A program made the translations under genes and the position numbers. A DNA stretch of 64,000 bases. It comes from Congeria kusceri (taxonomy: Eukaryota > Mollusca > Bivalvia > Myida > Dreissenidae). The stretch lies in assembly GCA_027627225.1 (NCBI GenBank), contig CM051029.1, positions 13,812,523 through 13,876,522 on the forward strand. The letters run 5' to 3'. The notes beneath the pieces were generated by a model. It worked only from the letters and a program-made list of their open reading frames with translations. It had not been told where the DNA came from and searched no databases. Of the stretch, positions 60,651 to 64,000 are shown in pieces (positions within the stretch are counted from its first letter, which is position 1; every line of letters starts with the position of its first letter).

Positions 60651-61948
60651 GGTTAGCGACCTGGGGCTTTATTGGCCGCTTATTTTGTTGTGTTTTTAGA
60701 AATAGCAATCAGGACAATATGTTGCTAGTCTGAAAATATTAGTTCAATAAAACTAATGCGTATTATCGAATGTTATGAATTTAAAAGTTTTTACATATGG
60801 TGACTGAACCAGATACGTGACGGGGAGCATGTATAAAGACCTAATTATCACATAGAAGTGCTAATAATTACATACAATATTTGCTTTCAAGACAATCGTG
60901 TTATTTTCTACAATACATGTACACACAATGTAGTTTCACTTAGTTCGTCGGGCAAAATCAATGGAAGTTGCGCTCAGGCTCAGATGTGGAGCTAATGGAC
61001 GATATAGTAATCGTTGTCTGCAAACACAATTAATGCACATGGGGCTTAATATAAAAATTCGTGTTTAGTTTAATCAATCGAACCATTTTTTTTAACTCCG
61101 ACCGTTCAAGGAACAAAATATTAACCTTCATATTTTCAGTCGAAATATATTAACCACACCAACATATATATCTGTACGTTCCCGTATTGAAAGATTCGGT
61201 CATATGTACAAACAAATGTTTAAAATAAATCTTACCCAACCTATAAATATTCTTATCGTAAATCAGCTTAAAACATTAAATTATGTTAAACAATGTTATA
61301 AAATATCACATAAAATGCTTCTGACTTATGTTCGATTGTTAATATATGTACATGAACATGTAAGCAAACATTTCAGAAAATTTAATTTAGAAAATATCTA
61401 TCAAAATGCCAGTAAGTGTGCGTCCGTGTGTGTGTGTGTGTGAGCGCGCATACATACGTTGCGTGTAAATGCATGTTTGCGAGCGCGTGTGTGGAATTAG
61501 TATATACCTTCAATAAGTTAATTGGCGTAAATGTGCAGGGCTGCTTTCTGGTTTCTTTCCTTAAAGTATATAAGGATTCTCTGCTGGTGATGTGGTGATG
61601 TCTTTCATTATTCTTATATTTACCGTAATTATGCTTACACAGGCAAAATCGCATGACTACGTACATGAATTGGTTTGATTTTGGTGGTGAGGTATGCTTG
61701 GTGGATTAAATGAAGCCGATTAAAACATTTTATAATATATAACGGCTGTCAGTTAGCCTAACATTCTCAGATGTATACAAAGTCCTTTTAATGACAATCA
61801 AAATGATCATATATCTTATTGTACATTTCCCATGATGGCAAGCTATAAAATCATGGGTCAAATGTAATTACAAAGTAATTAAGTAGATCGAATATAACAA
61901 GAACTGTTTGTAAAACAGATTAAACATGTGCTAATTATAGGTCCAACG
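60651..61948. other. No supported gene; GT-rich run
   Basis: A (GT)n/GCGC run lies at about 61,420-61,490. An ATG frame at 61,204-61,443 runs into it and is not supported as a gene. Confidence 0.45.
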
Positions 61949-63593
61949 TAGGGATGGCAAAACTTATTGAATATTCGAATATTCGATTGAATGGTCGTTA
62001 TTCGAATAGTTGAAACGCTATTCGAATATTCGCAAATGTGTAATGCTTTTTAAAGCATTATTTTTTGATTGTAGAAAGCAGTTTTCTTTCAACCTAAAAG
62101 CAGTATTTCACCAGTATATACATACTTCACTAGTAGATACATAACACCGTGTTTTCAACAGATTAGCACCGTGTCATGTTTCAGACAAAGATATCGAATA
62201 TACGGGTCCGTGTCAGTGGTCAGCGTCTAGTGGCCAGTAATACAGAACTACAGCGGACATTATAAAGCCATAACAGTTTAAATATAATAATACCTGTGAA
62301 AATAATTATTTATAAAACAAATAAGATCAGACATTTGGCAATCATTATAGCCGATAAATGTTGCTAAAATTTGCCGATAAACATATGGGAGCATCCTAGT
62401 GCCACAGTCTATATTATTTTTGCTTTCCATTATCTCATAATTAGGAGATACTAAGTCATAATTAGGAGATACTATATCCTAATTAGGAGATAGTAATTCC
62501 TAATTAGGACTTAATATATCGTAATTAGGAGATACTTTTCAACTAATTAGGAGATGCTAAGTCCTAATTAAGAGATACTAAGTCCAAATTAGGAGATACT
62601 AGTTCCTAATTAGGAGATACACAGTCCTAATTATGTGATAGTATCTAATAATTAGGCGATAGTAAGTCCTAATTATGAGATACTCACTTCTCATTAGGAG
62701 ATATTATCTCATAATTAGGATATATTAAGTTTTAATTAGGAGATAGTATATCCTTATTAGGAGATAGTATATCCTTATTAGGAGATAATAAGTCATTATA
62801 ACGAGATTCTAAGTCCTAAGTAGGAGACAGTATCTCCTAATTAAAGTATCTCCTAATTACGAGATACTAAGTCCTAATTAGGAAATACTAAGGCCTAGTT
62901 AGGAAATACTAAATCCTAATTAGGATAAAATAAGTCCTAATTCGGATATAATATCCCGTTATAGGACTTATTATCTCCTAATCAGGAGTTAAAATCTCCA
63001 AATTATGACTTACTATCTCCGAATTAGAAGATACTATGTCCTAATTAGGACTTAGTATCTCCTAATTAGGCTTATTATCTTGTAATTATGAATTAATTAT
63101 CCTAATTAGGAAATATCTCCGTAATAAGACTTTATATTAGGACATATTATCTACTAATTAGGACTTAGTATCTCCTAATTAGAACTTACTATATCCGAAT
63201 TAGGACTTAATATCTCCTAATTATTAGATAATGGAATACAAAAACAATACAGACCATGACACTATGACACTTCTATATATATGCTCATCAACAGGTGTAC
63301 CAACTTAATAAGAAATATGTGCATTGTAAATAATTGCAAATATTCTTAATTAAAAAAACATTCAACATGGGACTTCAGTGGTTAACGCTTAATGCCATTA
63401 ACGCATTGATATGATATTGCAATGTGTTAACGATTATACTGCTAAAATGTGTACTAAAACGATGTTCCATTATTTACATGGTGTCGACTAGGTAACAAAA
63501 GCTAAATATGAATCAATTGCAAATATTCGAATATACGATTGAATTAAAAAGCGAATATTCGAATAGCTATTTTAGTAGTCGATGCCATCCATA
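61949..63593. mobile_element. hAT-like TIR element carrying opposed minisatellite arrays
   Basis: Ends are inverted: left TAGGGATGGCA, right TGCCATCCATA. Subterminal blocks of ATTCGAATATTCG and CTATTCGAATATTCGC are also inverted. Flanking 8-mers GTCCAACG and GTCCAAAG match at seven of eight positions, the target-duplication size of hAT transposons. Inside, about 20-bp units (AATTAGGAGATACTAAGTCC) run one way from 62,440 to about 62,960 and the opposite way to about 63,225. No transposase frame. Confidence 0.72.
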
Positions 63594-63601
63594 GTCCAAA
63601 G

Positions 63602-64000
63602 CAATCTCTATACACAATTGCAAAGATGACAAGTAAAATAACACTTTTTCAATTATTGTTCAGTTTGACATTGACCTTTGACCATTATGACGGATGTACT
63701 TGTAGTTATAATCAACCAAATCACTTTTACGAATCTAAGGGTTCCATAGGCATTGCCAGGAAAAGGAGTTTACAACAGTTACTATTGGTCGGATTGAGAT
63801 TGACATTTGACTAAAGGACTCCAAAATCAAACCTTTGCTAGTCATGAACAACCTACCTACACAGTTTAAAAAACATGTTTTATACATAGTTTAAAACTGA
63901 AAATTAAAATTGAGAAAGAAATAGCCCTTGGTAATGATACATTCAATATGTTTGAACAAAAATGCAATCGCACCAGATTTCCATAATGCCAGTCCATTTG
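63602..64000. other. No supported gene
   Basis: Short repeated words (TTGACATTGACCTTTGACC, GATTGACATTTGACT) at 63,664-63,810 resemble the mollusc-style intergenic repeats seen elsewhere in the window. No gene recognised before the window ends. Confidence 0.4.

Overview
The window looks like AT-rich, gene-poor animal nuclear DNA, most likely from a bivalve mollusc. The signs are very short open frames, exons bounded by GT..AG sites, a tRNA-derived SINE, several cut-and-paste element remnants, and non-autonomous elements whose core is a ~165-bp tandem repeat, an architecture familiar from bivalves. No prokaryotic or organellar gene organisation is visible. The bivalve assignment is inference from repeat style; no marker gene confirms it.

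The best-supported gene is on the + strand at 44,672-49,008. It has a signal-peptide exon, one immunoglobulin V-like exon, a short linker exon, a Ser/Thr-rich stalk exon, a transmembrane exon and a short cytoplasmic terminal exon. Nearly all junctions are phase 1, the classic Ig-receptor arrangement. The Ig exon carries an in-frame TGA exactly where the B-strand cysteine is expected, and the stalk exon needs a frame change, so this copy looks like a decaying receptor gene. Its second intron is almost filled by a 2-kb repeat element that recurs inverted at 23.3-24.5 kb. Other coding signal is limited to isolated exon candidates (1.8-2.1, 6.0-6.2, 17.3, 20.8-21.2, 23.0 and 39.5 kb), all low confidence.

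Layout. 0-9.4 kb: mostly unannotated DNA with a headless SINE, a ~600-bp duplication containing an exon-like block, a compound trinucleotide microsatellite and a long-TIR element. 9.4-17 kb: a 33-bp periodic GC-rich island and a complete SINE. 17-24.5 kb: tandem repeats, two TIR elements, a minus-strand exon and the first tandem-core element. 24.5-37.5 kb: several minisatellites (19, 26 and 42 bp) and a broken Tc1/mariner transposase. 37.5-43.5 kb: a second full SINE (minus) and a TA-flanked Tigger-like MITE. 44.6-49 kb: the Ig gene. 50.9-55.8 kb: a large higher-order minisatellite with an inverted segment, spacers and a TTAA-flanked MITE. 56-64 kb: a decayed reverse-transcriptase retroelement, a tRNA-like sequence, another tandem array, and a hAT-like element containing two opposed minisatellite arrays.

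The genes do not form a visible pathway. The main biology here is one decaying immune-type receptor locus embedded in layered repeats, several of which (TTAA MITE, TA MITE, hAT-like element, nested CCGTTCCAAGGCGG repeat) preserve insertion-site evidence.
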